DNA from: a virus
Length of the DNA: 28,724 bases
IMG/VR virus record: IMGVR_UViG_3300030390_000174
Span: 1 to 28,724 of that record
Reading direction: 5' to 3' (one strand)
In this document: one piece after another, positions 1 through 6,476 of the stretch
How the letters are laid out: each line of letters begins with the position of its first letter
How positions within the stretch are numbered: the stretch's first letter is position 1
Made by a program: the position numbers and the translations under genes
The notes under the pieces: model-generated
What the model saw: only the letters and a program-made list of their open reading frames with translations
Told to the model about the DNA's origin: nothing
Database searches by the model: none

Positions 1-191
1 CCCCCCTCCTCAGTAGGCATACATATCTGCAAGTCAGGAAAGCCTTTTATATATCCCGTGGCCTTAGCCTTCACAGCCTGTTTAAAAGACGTTCTAATGC
101 CTCCTAAACTAGCACAGTATTTAACTTTTGGATATCTTAGCTTTAGATACTTTACTACTGCTTTTTGTACTTCTTCTTCTTGGTTTCTCAT
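1..191 (-). CDS. VRR-NUC domain nuclease, 3' end cut off by window edge
   Basis: The first 63 residues are visible, starting at an ATG at 189-191 (MRNQEEEVQK). The signature is the N-terminal acidic helix with E5-E7, then KAKATGYIKGFPDLQI (about 41-56), which carries the GxPD core of VRR-NUC nucleases. These PD-(D/E)xK-type nucleases in phages are thought to cleave branched DNA such as Holliday junctions. The second half, with the expected E/D-x-K metal site, lies beyond position 1. The start overlaps the 3' end of the preceding membrane-protein gene by 71 bases in another frame. Its place at the end of the replication gene cluster fits a recombination or resolution role. The family call is fairly sure; whether it is catalytically intact cannot be seen. 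Confidence 0.8.
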   Translation of the reverse strand, partial: MRNQEEEVQKAVVKYLKLRYPKVKYCASLGGIRTSFKQAVKAKATGYIKGFPDLQICMPTEEG

Positions 192-363
192 CTTTTATTT
201 CTTTTCTCCACTGCATCATCTTATTGTAAACCTTAAGATTGTTTTCTTCTATTGTTATTTCTAGCTCTTCTAACTGATAATTTACATAATCCTCTACCTC
301 TCTTATTCTTAAAGTTAAAAAAATGCTGTAAACTACTAGTGCTGATATTATTATTGCTGTCAT
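121..363 (-). CDS. Small membrane-anchored coiled-coil protein with basic tail
   Basis: 80 residues, family not recognised. An N-terminal hydrophobic segment (about 2-18) is followed by a charged helix likely to form a coiled coil (about 20-56) and a very basic Ser/Lys-rich end (KPRRRSTKSSSKVSKAK). The layout predicts one membrane span with a cytoplasmic or periplasmic helical tail, as in many small phage membrane or spanin-like proteins, but nothing specific supports lysis. The last 71 bases overlap the VRR-NUC gene, so the basic tail is encoded over that gene's start. ATG start at 361-363. The tail composition could be partly a by-product of this overprinting. Confidence 0.55.
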   Translation of the reverse strand: MTAIIISALVVYSIFLTLRIREVEDYVNYQLEELEITIEENNLKVYNKMMQWRKEIKDEKPRRRSTKSSSKVSKAKISKS

Positions 364-371
364 ATTTTTAT

Positions 372-611
372 TTAATATACTGTTTGTCCATACTGTCCTT
401 CTACATAAACACTCTTAAACACTATATCTAAGTCTTTATGCTTTGTTTTTGCGTTTCTTATTAGTTTTTTTCTTATTTCTGCACTATTTTGTATCATTTT
501 TACATCATTTGTCAAAGCAAATGTATCAATTAATTTGTATTGATAATGTTTATTGCTACCTTTTTTGCGGTAACCATACTCTATAATAACTCTATAGATA
601 GGGTTAGGCAT
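372..611 (-). CDS. Hypothetical protein
   Basis: 79 residues, not recognised. Begins MPNPIYRVIIEYGYRKKG and looks like a small mixed alpha/beta protein without membrane segments: a first strand (about 5-13), a second (about 22-31) and a basic helix around residues 45-58. It ends one base before the next upstream gene begins, inside the run of small early genes. No cysteines, no catalytic motif. Support is its position in a continuous same-strand gene chain and the absence of a competing frame. Confidence 0.6.
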   Translation of the reverse strand: MPNPIYRVIIEYGYRKKGSNKHYQYKLIDTFALTNDVKMIQNSAEIRKKLIRNAKTKHKDLDIVFKSVYVEGQYGQTVY

Positions 612-612
612 A

Positions 613-909
613 TCATCTTTGCAATTTAATTTTTAATGTGTTATTTTCTTTTTCTAAAAACTCTACCTTAACTCTTAACGCTGCTACCTCTGTGTTTAAA
701 TGCAAAACAGACTCAACACAATCGTCTTTATAACTTTCTAATCTATCTACCCTGCTTTTTAAATCGTCTCTATATATTGTTTCTTCGCTTTTAAGCTCTT
801 TTTGTTGCTCTCTCTTACTTCGTATTAGAAACTCATAGAACTTCCAACCACCCGCCCCAAAAACGACACTAATGGCTGTTATTATTATAGTTGTTATGTT
901 ATCACTCAT
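613..909 (-). CDS. Membrane-anchored coiled-coil protein
   Basis: 98 residues. One transmembrane segment (about 7-27, TTIIITAISVVFGAGGWKFY) is followed by a long charged helix (about 30-97) with heptad-like spacing of hydrophobic residues (VDRLESYKDDCVESVLHLNT...), predicted to form a coiled coil. This resembles the layout of inner-membrane spanins and of small coiled-coil phage membrane proteins, but it lies far from the lysis cluster at 7813-9167, so no function is assigned. Its ATG overlaps the stop of the upstream gene by four bases (ATGA), suggesting translational coupling. Confidence 0.65.
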   Translation of the reverse strand: MSDNITTIIITAISVVFGAGGWKFYEFLIRSKREQQKELKSEETIYRDDLKSRVDRLESYKDDCVESVLHLNTEVAALRVKVEFLEKENNTLKIKLQR

Positions 910-1319
910 ATTAAGCTCTTATGCAGTTTCTCCTGCTTTAATTTAAAATATATCCACAACCACATACTAGAATACCACATAGTTATAAATATATTTTTAA
1001 AATCTATCAATAAAAAACCTTCGTCCTCAGTATAAATACTGACTAAATATCTTATAGTGCTAAATAAATACAATATTAAATACAATCCTATAGATTTTAT
1101 AAGAAATTTTAAATTGTTAAGGTTAATAACTATTGTTAAGCTTAGTACAAGATAAGCCATATACAGCCAATAAGTATTAGGCTGCCCTAGCTCTAGCCAA
1201 TAATCGTATGTTGTCCACAACACCTGATTGTTAAACACATCAGACACGCACCACCACAAAAGCAATGGCTGAACGTCATAATAAACTAATATATTTTTTA
1301 TGTTTTGTATGTATTTCAT
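906..1319 (-). CDS. Multi-pass membrane protein
   Basis: 137 residues, rich in Trp, Tyr, Leu and Ile. Three to four hydrophobic segments are visible: about 15-30, 50-66 (TYWLYMAYLVLSLTIV), 71-92 (FLIKSIGLYLILYLFSTIRY) and 107-127. The C-terminus is basic and soluble. It overlaps both neighbours by four bases (ATGA at 1316-1319 and 906-909), so three genes are chained. Family unknown. Candidate roles for an early phage membrane protein include superinfection exclusion or holin-type activity, but the sequence supports neither specifically. Confidence 0.65.
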   Translation of the reverse strand: MKYIQNIKNILVYYDVQPLLLWWCVSDVFNNQVLWTTYDYWLELGQPNTYWLYMAYLVLSLTIVINLNNLKFLIKSIGLYLILYLFSTIRYLVSIYTEDEGFLLIDFKNIFITMWYSSMWLWIYFKLKQEKLHKSLI

Positions 1320-1699
1320 TTAAGCTTAAGCTTGTCTAATTCAAATTGCAAATGAGCTATAGCTTTTTCAATACACTCAACAGGAGATTTGTGTTTGTTT
1401 GCGCTTCTAAGCAAATATGTCGTAGCAGTTCCAATGTTATATGACAATTCAAAATCTTCTATTACTTTTCTTGCCTCGTATTTATGATGCTTACCTATAT
1501 AATAGTGAGGTATCTTATCGTTTTTAGGCTTTAAATCCATTGACCTAGCCCCTACAGGGTATAGTCCGCCCGTTCTTGTTTCGTGTTTTTCTTCTTTAAG
1601 ACCTAAATCATCTTTACTCATTTTCATTTTTGGATTTATATTTGTAGTTGCGCTCATATTTCTGTCGTATTCGTAATAGTATTTATTATGTTTAGTCAT
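1316..1699 (-). CDS. DUF3310-like protein
   Basis: 127 residues. The C-terminal half (about 72-127) has the DUF3310 pattern: a Tyr/Glu helix (YEARKVIEDFELSYNIGTAT), then TYLLRSANKHKS and a final helix VECIEKAIAHLQFELDKL. This small helical domain is widespread in phage early regions, often annotated as nucleotide-kinase-like, but its biochemical role is not established. The first 70 residues are polar and probably disordered, with GGLYPVGARSMDLKP just before a His-rich linker (HYYIGKHHKYEA). It sits between small membrane-protein genes. Family call moderately confident, function open. Confidence 0.7.
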   Translation of the reverse strand: MTKHNKYYYEYDRNMSATTNINPKMKMSKDDLGLKEEKHETRTGGLYPVGARSMDLKPKNDKIPHYYIGKHHKYEARKVIEDFELSYNIGTATTYLLRSANKHKSPVECIEKAIAHLQFELDKLKLK

Positions 1700-1700
1700 A

Positions 1701-1916
1701 TTAATTATTTTGTTGTTTATTATATAAATAATTTTTTTTTAAGCCTTTGTCAAAAAGATTATTAACAACGCTAGGTTCTATAATTTTATTTTTAACATAA
1801 GTATTTGCCATAAAAACAAAAGATTGAAAATCATCTTTAAGCAATATCTTTAATCGTTTTATCTTTTCTTTATTTTTGTTTTCTTTCGCTCTCAAATTTA
1901 TTAATTTTATTATCAA
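1701..1916 (-). CDS. Possible small basic protein with a TTG start
   Basis: An open frame of up to 71 codons with no ATG at its 5' end; the first usable start is TTG at 1914-1916, and an internal ATG lies at residue 36. The product is Lys/Asn-rich and helical (about 8-30 strongly basic). It overlaps the 3' end of the upstream membrane-protein gene by 47 bases. It fills a gap in an otherwise continuous gene chain, which is the main support. The composition is what AT-rich DNA yields by chance, so this could be spurious. Confidence 0.4.
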   Translation of the reverse strand: MIIKLINLRAKENKNKEKIKRLKILLKDDFQSFVFMANTYVKNKIIEPSVVNNLFDKGLKKNYLYNKQQNN

Positions 1917-2052
1917 ATTCTATAATATTTTTTTCTAATTCATTTTGCTCTATAGATGTTTTAAATATTGAAATTATAAATCCTATAAATAATCCTAATG
2001 AAAAAGAAATAAGTATTATTAAAAAAGGCTCTATTGTGCTTGTATATATCAT
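1870..2052 (-). CDS. Small single-pass membrane protein
   Basis: 60 residues. A long hydrophobic segment (about 8-30, EPFLIILISFSLGLFIGFII) is followed by a charged amphipathic helix (about 33-60) rich in Glu, Asn and Lys. The start ATG overlaps the stop of the upstream gene by four bases (2049-2052), a coupling pattern seen repeatedly here. Family not recognised. Topology suggests a membrane anchor with a short helical tail, like the proteins at 121-363 and 613-909, so this early region holds several proteins of the same layout. Confidence 0.6.
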   Translation of the reverse strand: MIYTSTIEPFLIILISFSLGLFIGFIISIFKTSIEQNELEKNIIEFDNKINKFESERKQK

Positions 2053-2405
2053 TTTAATAGTTTTGGTTGAGGTCTATAATGAGCTACAGATTTAGGTTCT
2101 TTTCCTTGACTTGTTACCTGATACTCAGCGTCCCACAATATGTCTCTCCAAGTCTTAATCCATTTGTAATATGTCTTAACATTAAGAGCAAACAAATCGC
2201 TGTTACGAACACCATTTCTAAATCCATTTTCTATATCAGAGAACATTAGACCTTTAAAATCTCTCTTGATATCGTCTGTTAAAGACTGAGCCAATATAAC
2301 TATGTCTTCCTGAGCCTTAGACTGTCCTAGCTCTACAAAAGTTTTGCTAATTAAGTCAACACACTTAAATATTAGTTCGTCTTTATTTTCTTGGCTAATT
2401 AACAT
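2049..2405 (-). CDS. Hypothetical replication-region protein
   Basis: 118 residues, mostly helical and soluble. Visible features: an N-terminal helix with KCVDLISKTFVELG, a central stretch MFSDIENGFRNGVRNSDLF (about 54-72), then NVKTYYKWIKTWRDILWDAEY (about 75-95), and a Pro/Lys-rich C-terminus (HYRPQPKLLK). The pattern of a helix followed by (L)NVKTYYKWI is, from memory, common next to replication initiators in Bacteroidetes phages, where such proteins may act as helicase-loader-like partners; this is a weak inference. Overlaps its upstream neighbour by one base (TAATG). Confidence 0.6.
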   Translation of the reverse strand: MLISQENKDELIFKCVDLISKTFVELGQSKAQEDIVILAQSLTDDIKRDFKGLMFSDIENGFRNGVRNSDLFALNVKTYYKWIKTWRDILWDAEYQVTSQGKEPKSVAHYRPQPKLLK

Positions 2406-2674
2406 TATTGCATCATTTTTCTATCCATAACAACTACGTCTCCGTGTATTGGGTCGTGATTACCATATACATATAGGCTTGTAGCAATTTCATTGTAAGG
2501 TAAATTAGTAATTTTAGCTTCTTCATTTATAACCATTACTCTTTCATCTCTTGTTTTAACTATTTGTATGTATCCATTGACAAAGCCTTGTAATTCTTTT
2601 AAGTTAAAAACATTATCTTGTTTAGGCTTAACGCTTTTAACATTTGCATCTGTGCTTATAATTTGTGCTTTCAT
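2405..2674 (-). CDS. DUF3846-like protein
   Basis: 89 residues. Residues about 25-85 match the DUF3846 pattern: LKELQGFVNGYIQIV, then VMVINEEAKITNLPYNEIAT and a closing IHGDVVVMD. These are the ELQ-fVgG-I, vNEEgk-lp-N--AT and GdVvv blocks of that family, which is common in phages and mobile elements and has no settled function. It starts in the AAATAATATG context shared with several other genes and lies directly downstream of the replication protein gene. Family assignment is by eye only. Confidence 0.65.
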   Translation of the reverse strand: MKAQIISTDANVKSVKPKQDNVFNLKELQGFVNGYIQIVKTRDERVMVINEEAKITNLPYNEIATSLYVYGNHDPIHGDVVVMDRKMMQ

Positions 2675-2675
2675 A

Positions 2676-3341
2676 TTATTTGTTTAATTGTTGTTTTTTT
2701 ATTATTTCTCTTGCTCCCTGCCAAGCATTTATTTGGCTCTTAATTTTATTGCTAGAATTAGGCTGATTAATTGTATTAGCCTCCCAAGTTCTTACAGAAG
2801 CTTTCCAATCTTTCATTGGATTCTTTCCAACCTTCCAACCATTACTTTCATAAAAGTTAAAAAACTTAAAAACATCTACATTGTTTTTTCTTTCTTTACA
2901 ATACAACTCTATCTCTTCCGTAGATGGCTTTTTAAAGCGTTTTAAGACAGGTTTTTCAGTAATCTCTCCCTCTATGCCCGCAACATCTACAGGGCTTATA
3001 CCCTCAATGTTATATACATCATACTTGTCTAGCAGCTTTATTACTGCTTGATGAGGTCTTGAGTTCTCGTTCAATGTACCATATTGAAAGTCTATAAACT
3101 TTGGAACAAACCATTTGTTACCCTTATCAAATATTTTAATATGACTTGCAAAAACTTTAGCTGCGTCTTTTTCGCTTATCTTACTACCTATTCTAATAGA
3201 GGCAACCTCAAAGTCTGTTTCCCAAACTCCTGCGTGGTTACAATCATCTAATATGTATAACCACAACAGCTTATACTTAGCAGGCAGGTTTCTTATAAAA
3301 CCTTTCTTCCACTTGTCTGTGTCTGTAAATCTTTTAGCCAT
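2676..3341 (-). CDS. Replication initiation / DnaD-like phage protein
   Basis: 221 residues. The N-terminus (about 1-55, RFTDTDKWKKGFIRNLPAKY) is a typical winged-helix-like start for Gram-negative and Bacteroidetes phage replication proteins. The C-terminal part (about 138-195) has the block PSTEEIELYCKER...FFNFYESNGWKVGKNPMKDWKASVRTW, which recurs at the end of phage replication and HTH proteins. The last 30 residues are polar with a basic end. The likely role is origin recognition or recruitment of host helicase; there is no helicase or polymerase motif. It lies directly downstream of the metallopeptidase gene (1-bp gap) and probably shares its transcript from the promoter at 4458-4490. 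Confidence 0.6.
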   Translation of the reverse strand: MAKRFTDTDKWKKGFIRNLPAKYKLLWLYILDDCNHAGVWETDFEVASIRIGSKISEKDAAKVFASHIKIFDKGNKWFVPKFIDFQYGTLNENSRPHQAVIKLLDKYDVYNIEGISPVDVAGIEGEITEKPVLKRFKKPSTEEIELYCKERKNNVDVFKFFNFYESNGWKVGKNPMKDWKASVRTWEANTINQPNSSNKIKSQINAWQGAREIIKKQQLNK

Positions 3342-3342
3342 A

Positions 3343-4425
3343 TTATTTGTTTTTATAGTAAGGAGTCTTAGTCAAATAACTATTGACTATTTCTCTATGC
3401 TCCATTGAACCATCATAATTATCAGATACATCTTCGTATTGGTCATAGTCTTCTTCTTCTACCTTACAAGATATATCGCTACAACAGTCTGAGCAATACC
3501 TGTAGTCGTCTCCAAAAGCACTCTTGCAAAGTTCTCCCTGACAATAGTAACAACTCTCATTACCATCACTATCTAACATAACCTCTTGAGCATCTTGATA
3601 CCAATAGTTTTTATTAGCACCCTTAAAGTCTCCCCAATCGCTAAAACTATATTCGTCTCTATAACTATGCTCGTATCTAACACAGCCTAAATCATTTACA
3701 ATATTAATAATCATATCTAAACAATTATTTGCATCTATAAACTCTACAATTTCTGAATCAGAATGAGGCGCGTAATAACCACAACTCATATTTGCTACAG
3801 CTATACCTATACCGTTTTCTGCTAATTGACCTACGTCTGTAATAGAACCTGAAGTTTCTGCATAACCATACTTAGATATAATTGGAAGTATAGCTTTTGA
3901 AAAAGAATCACTATAAAGTTGACCGCTAATTGAATTGACAAAATCTTTGCTGCCACGCCTGTCGCCTTGTAAACAATAAGCTACATCATTAAACCAAGAC
4001 ATATTTGCATCCCTACTACCTATGCAACCTATTTCTTCTGAATGAAAAAATACACATTTGATAGAGTCTTGACTCTTAAGCATTTCTAAAGCTAACCACA
4101 CACCTACTTTGTCGTCGCCACCTACACCTACCTGTACGCCCTTCTCTGCGTTAAAAGCAAACAAACAGTTGTCGTTGTCAAATACTTTGTAAAATTTATG
4201 TATGTCGTGAACTGTATCTGTATGTGCTACTATACAAGGATATAAATTAGAGTCGCCCTTAGTAATATATACGTTGTTATTTGTTACCTCTATCTTTGCT
4301 GAGGGAGCATTTTTTAAGCTATAACTAATAATGTACTTTATCATTGCCTCTTCTTTTCCGCTAGAAGTCTGTATTGATAACGCATCTATTAATCGTTTTT
4401 TCCTGCTTTTTAAAGTTTTATTCAT
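3343..4425 (-). CDS. Compact M20/M28-type zinc metallopeptidase with C-terminal Cys cluster
   Basis: 360 residues. All five ligand positions of a two-zinc peptidase of the M20/M28/M42 clan appear in order: H68 and D70 in VAHTDTV, D104/D105 in VGGDDKVG, the catalytic E130 with ligand E131 in HSEEIG, D155 in GDRRG and H221 in APHSDSE. Such enzymes remove residues from peptides or hydrolyse related amides in the cytoplasm. Only 66 residues separate D155 and H221, so the roughly 100-residue lid/dimer domain of classic M20 enzymes is missing. After the catalytic domain (to about 247) comes an acidic segment and a Cys cluster (C292, C295, C300, C311, C314, C315, C320) that could bind a further zinc. 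It is first in its transcription unit, about 30 bases downstream of a consensus-like promoter. Unusual cargo for a phage early region; the substrate is unknown. Confidence 0.82.
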   Translation of the reverse strand: MNKTLKSRKKRLIDALSIQTSSGKEEAMIKYIISYSLKNAPSAKIEVTNNNVYITKGDSNLYPCIVAHTDTVHDIHKFYKVFDNDNCLFAFNAEKGVQVGVGGDDKVGVWLALEMLKSQDSIKCVFFHSEEIGCIGSRDANMSWFNDVAYCLQGDRRGSKDFVNSISGQLYSDSFSKAILPIISKYGYAETSGSITDVGQLAENGIGIAVANMSCGYYAPHSDSEIVEFIDANNCLDMIINIVNDLGCVRYEHSYRDEYSFSDWGDFKGANKNYWYQDAQEVMLDSDGNESCYYCQGELCKSAFGDDYRYCSDCCSDISCKVEEEDYDQYEDVSDNYDGSMEHREIVNSYLTKTPYYKNK

Positions 4426-4457
4426 AGTGTTTTTTGTGTTTGATGATTAAATTGAGT

Positions 4458-4490
4458 GTAAATATAATAATAATATATATAACTACCAAA
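4458..4490 (-). promoter_or_regulatory. Bacteroidetes-type promoter for the peptidase/replication operon
   Basis: On the minus strand, TTTG at 4487-4490 is followed after 20 bases by TATATTTAC at 4458-4466, one base short of the Bacteroidetes TAnnTTTG -7 box. Transcription should begin near 4452, leaving about 27 bases before the ATG at 4425. A 17-base block over the -33 element (4481-4497) is shared with the promoter at 6397-6428. It sits immediately after the terminator at 4519-4591. Confidence 0.65.
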
Positions 4491-4518
4491 TAATTTAGGC
4501 GTTAAGTTTATATTATTT

Positions 4519-4591
4519 AAAAAAAGAAGGGGAAGTAAAGCTAAAACATTTAATACTATTAGTATTTTGCACGTTGTGTGCCTCCCCCCTC
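4519..4591 (-). terminator. Branched intrinsic terminator after the SSB-like gene
   Basis: In the minus-strand RNA, GAGGGGGGAG (4582-4591) pairs fully with CUUCCCCUUC (4526-4535), 10 bp including two G-U pairs, followed at once by seven U (4519-4525). The enclosed 46 bases contain two further hairpins: GCAC/GUGC (4569-4581) and AAUACU/AGUAUU with a 3-base loop (4552-4566). The U tract and position, eight bases after the stop at 4599, support termination. The G-U pairs make the outer stem weaker on the other strand. Confidence 0.75.
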
Positions 4592-4598
4592 TATATTG

Positions 4599-4850
4599 TT
4601 AAAATGGTAAGTCGTCTTCTGTTTTTGTGTTCTCTACAGAATCTTGCTTTGGAGGTTCGTATGTATTTTCATAAGCATAATGAGTAGCCCCTTTTTCTGA
4701 TGGCTCTCTTCTTTCTGCTATAGTAATATTTAGCCAACCTCTTTTTGCAATCTTTTGTAGGTCTTCTAATTTAAAACTTGCATTAAATAAATCTCCATAC
4801 TGCGTAGTTACTTTTTTTATACTGCTTGCTACATAATTTTTTTCTGCCAT
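4599..4850 (-). CDS. SSB-like protein with acidic DDLPF tip
   Basis: 83 residues. The C-terminus ends DDLPF, closely resembling the DDxPF tip by which single-stranded DNA-binding proteins recruit partner enzymes, preceded by a disordered acidic linker (about 60-78). The N-terminal part has strand-like segments (NYVASSIKKVTTQYGDLFNASFKL; WLNITIAERREP) compatible with a shortened OB fold, well below the roughly 110 residues of a standard OB domain. It is last in the 6370-4599 operon and is followed by a strong terminator. Inference: a phage ssDNA-binding protein or a mimic of the SSB tail acting on host repair proteins. Tail motif clear, fold uncertain. Confidence 0.6.
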   Translation of the reverse strand: MAEKNYVASSIKKVTTQYGDLFNASFKLEDLQKIAKRGWLNITIAERREPSEKGATHYAYENTYEPPKQDSVENTKTEDDLPF

Positions 4851-4854
4851 AATT

Positions 4855-5112
4855 TTATTTTTTTAATTTTGCTTTTACTCTTTTAGGATTAGAAACATAT
4901 TTTCTTTTGTAAATTTCTCTTACATATAATATTGATACAGATTTTCTTTTTTTTTGAAACTCTATTTCTTTTAATACAGTTTTATTAGTTTTCTCTTGCT
5001 CTCCACTATATTTAAAATAATTATCTAATTCTATTTGATTATTATTAATTTTGTTTTCATTTTCTTTTAGTGCTGTAAATTCTTTTACAACATTCATTCC
5101 TTCTTCTGTCAT
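4855..5112 (-). CDS. Hypothetical small protein with basic C-terminus
   Basis: 85 residues, not recognised. The first 45 residues are acidic and Asn-rich (about 15-33, ENENKINNNQIELDNYF) and the C-terminal 35 are strongly basic (EFQKKRKSVSILYVREIYKR, then NPKRVKAKLKK). An alternative start is M6. The basic end could contact nucleic acid. It lies between the HTH regulator and the SSB-like gene in one operon with short gaps. AT-rich composition makes the call moderate. Confidence 0.5.
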   Translation of the reverse strand: MTEEGMNVVKEFTALKENENKINNNQIELDNYFKYSGEQEKTNKTVLKEIEFQKKRKSVSILYVREIYKRKYVSNPKRVKAKLKK

Positions 5113-5120
5113 AAATATTT

Positions 5121-5426
5121 TTACTCACTTTTTACTAATAAAGATTCTATAGCTTTAAAATTTTCTTCTCCCTCTACTATAATAGAGTTAGATTCTAAAT
5201 CTACTTCTACAATATCTATTACGTCTTTTACATCTATATTTAAAAAGTTTGCTAATCTTTGCATTTGATAATACCTCATATAATAAGGCTTGTCTACATA
5301 CTTGTCTATAGTGCTGCCTTTAATATTTAATATTCTTCCAAATTTTTGTTTAGAGATTCCTCTAATTCTTAGTATAGCTTCTAATTCATTTTTAGAAGTT
5401 CTTACTTTATCATAATTATTATTCAT
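5121..5426 (-). CDS. HTH transcriptional regulator (XRE/Cro-like)
   Basis: 101 residues from the ATG at 5424-5426; the frame is open further upstream but that would overlap the preceding gene by 65 bases. Residues about 12-73 form a five-helix XRE-type HTH: NELEAILRIRGISKQKFGRI, then NIKGSTIDKYVDKP as the recognition segment and RYYQMQRLANFLNIDVKDV as helices 4-5. The remaining 25 residues are acidic, with short strands possibly for dimerisation. It is the only clear DNA-binding regulator in the window and is therefore a candidate to bind the repeated block at the two early promoters (inference). It is expressed within the operon started at 6397-6428, so autoregulation is possible. Confidence 0.75.
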   Translation of the reverse strand: MNNNYDKVRTSKNELEAILRIRGISKQKFGRILNIKGSTIDKYVDKPYYMRYYQMQRLANFLNIDVKDVIDIVEVDLESNSIIVEGEENFKAIESLLVKSE

Positions 5427-5436
5427 TTTTTTAATT

Positions 5437-5697
5437 TTATTTAAACATTCCATTTTTTGCAAACTGTTTGTATTGGTCTTTAGGGTCTGAATAAACTTCA
5501 TTTTCTTTTAGATGTTTTATTATTTCATCTGCTTCTAATTCAGTAAATCCTTTTTCAAAAATTTTATAAGATATTTCTTCTTGATTTAAAACACTTAAAG
5601 AGGTTCTTGGTAAAAGTCTGTCTATATAATCTATTTGCCAATACTCTGCATCTTTAGGCTTACCATCAACAATTTCATCTAACCAATCGTCATTCAC
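5437..5697 (-). CDS. Hypothetical protein, GTG start
   Basis: 86 residues beginning at GTG (5695-5697), whose G is shared with the TAG stop of the upstream gene; no ATG fits this frame. Acidic helical protein: DWLDEIVDGKPKDAEYWQID, then YIDRLLPRTSLSVLNQEEI and a helix GFTELEADEIIKHLKENEVY. The arrangement of an aromatic Q-x-x-YID-L segment, followed by eA-eII--L, resembles small helical proteins common in Bacteroidetes phage replication regions; their function is unknown. Located between the annealing-like protein and the HTH regulator. Confidence 0.6.
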   Translation of the reverse strand: MNDDWLDEIVDGKPKDAEYWQIDYIDRLLPRTSLSVLNQEEISYKIFEKGFTELEADEIIKHLKENEVYSDPKDQYKQFAKNGMFK

Positions 5698-6152
5698 TAA
5701 TCTACCATTTCGTCTTGACCAAATACTCCTTGCTCATAGAATCCTGCAATCTTAAGCACGACTCTTGACATAGCTCGTTTCTCAGCCATAGCTACAGGAA
5801 ACTTTTTACCACCTCCCATTAAATTATCCATAGAAGCTTCTCCAAACGACATCATATTTCTAACGTCTGTTTCTTTATTTCCTGTCTTCATACTTGCAGT
5901 AGCTCTCATTACTACCCATTCTTTTTCCATTACAACAGGCTCATAGGCTACAGATATGTTTTGTTTACTTACTATCTTATCTATTCCTGACCTAGTAATA
6001 ATAACAAAGCCTCTTTTATCTTTGTAAACGTCTTCTTCTACTAGACCATTTGCTTTAAATAATCTTCTTAGTGCATCTTTTTTAGTCTCTTTGACTTCGG
6101 TTTGTGTGTTTTCTACTTTTTTCATTTTAGTTTTAGTTAAGTTATTGCTCAT
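5697..6152 (-). CDS. Possible ssDNA-annealing (Rad52/Erf-like) protein
   Basis: 151 residues. After a polar N-terminus (1-28) there is a strand-rich segment (GFVIITRSGIDKIVSKQNIS; YEPVVMEKEWVVMRATASMK; then MMSFGEAS) followed by the helix FPVAMAEKRAMSRVVLKIAG (about 117-136). The order strand-strand-strand-helix with an AeKRA-sRa(l) helix is similar to Rad52-superfamily annealing proteins and related phage proteins, and the SSB-like gene four positions downstream fits a recombination set. This is an inference from pattern only; the protein is shorter than most such annealers. Otherwise treat as a conserved early phage protein. Confidence 0.4.
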   Translation of the reverse strand: MSNNLTKTKMKKVENTQTEVKETKKDALRRLFKANGLVEEDVYKDKRGFVIITRSGIDKIVSKQNISVAYEPVVMEKEWVVMRATASMKTGNKETDVRNMMSFGEASMDNLMGGGKKFPVAMAEKRAMSRVVLKIAGFYEQGVFGQDEMVD

Positions 6153-6169
6153 TTTTATTTGTTTTAATT

Positions 6170-6370
6170 TTATCCAAAAGGAATAATAAATGGTCTATCT
6201 TCATTGTGTGATTCTTTTCTTTCTGATTTAGCCATATCTCTATAATCATAATCCATAATAGGGTCGTCAAACTCTTGATTACAAGAAACACAAACATAAA
6301 AGTTAAATCTATCTTCATCTCCACACTCATCATAATCTGTTCCACAACACCTGCTTACTTGATATCCCAT
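6170..6370 (-). CDS. Small zinc-binding protein
   Basis: 66 residues with four cysteines arranged as CC (8-9), C16 and C27-x-x-C30 (SRCCGTDYDECG; YVCVSCNQEFDD), the spacing of a zinc ribbon. The remainder is acidic with Tyr/Asp repeats and a Pro-rich end. Chosen over the overlapping frame at 6142-6345 because the Cys pattern is coherent and its ATG at 6368-6370 lies about 20 bases after the predicted transcription start. It is the first gene of the operon that ends at 4599. Confidence 0.7.
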   Translation of the reverse strand: MGYQVSRCCGTDYDECGDEDRFNFYVCVSCNQEFDDPIMDYDYRDMAKSERKESHNEDRPFIIPFG

Positions 6371-6396
6371 AATTATTATTTTTAATTAATACTTAT

Positions 6397-6428
6397 GCAA
6401 ATATACAACAATTTATGAAACTGCCAAA
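6397..6428 (-). promoter_or_regulatory. Near-consensus Bacteroidetes promoter of the early operon
   Basis: On the minus strand, TTTG at 6425-6428, a 19-base spacer and TATATTTGC at 6397-6405 match the Bacteroidetes TTTG-N19-TAnnTTTG consensus exactly. Predicted start near 6390, about 20 bases before the ATG at 6370. The block at 6419-6435, covering the -33 element, matches the promoter at 4458-4490 at 16 of 17 positions, suggesting a shared regulator site. Confidence 0.8.
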
Positions 6429-6476
6429 TAATTTATAATGTTTTTGTAAAAAAAAAGTATTTAACCTAGTATTTAT

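Noticed and set aside
58-264. 68-codon plus-strand frame at the left end
   Set aside because: It runs opposite the VRR-NUC and membrane-protein genes and encodes a low-complexity Phe/Tyr-rich sequence.
6142-6345. 67-codon frame overlapping the zinc-binding gene
   Set aside because: Same DNA as 6170-6370 in another frame; that frame has a coherent Cys pattern and the promoter-proximal ATG, this one does not.
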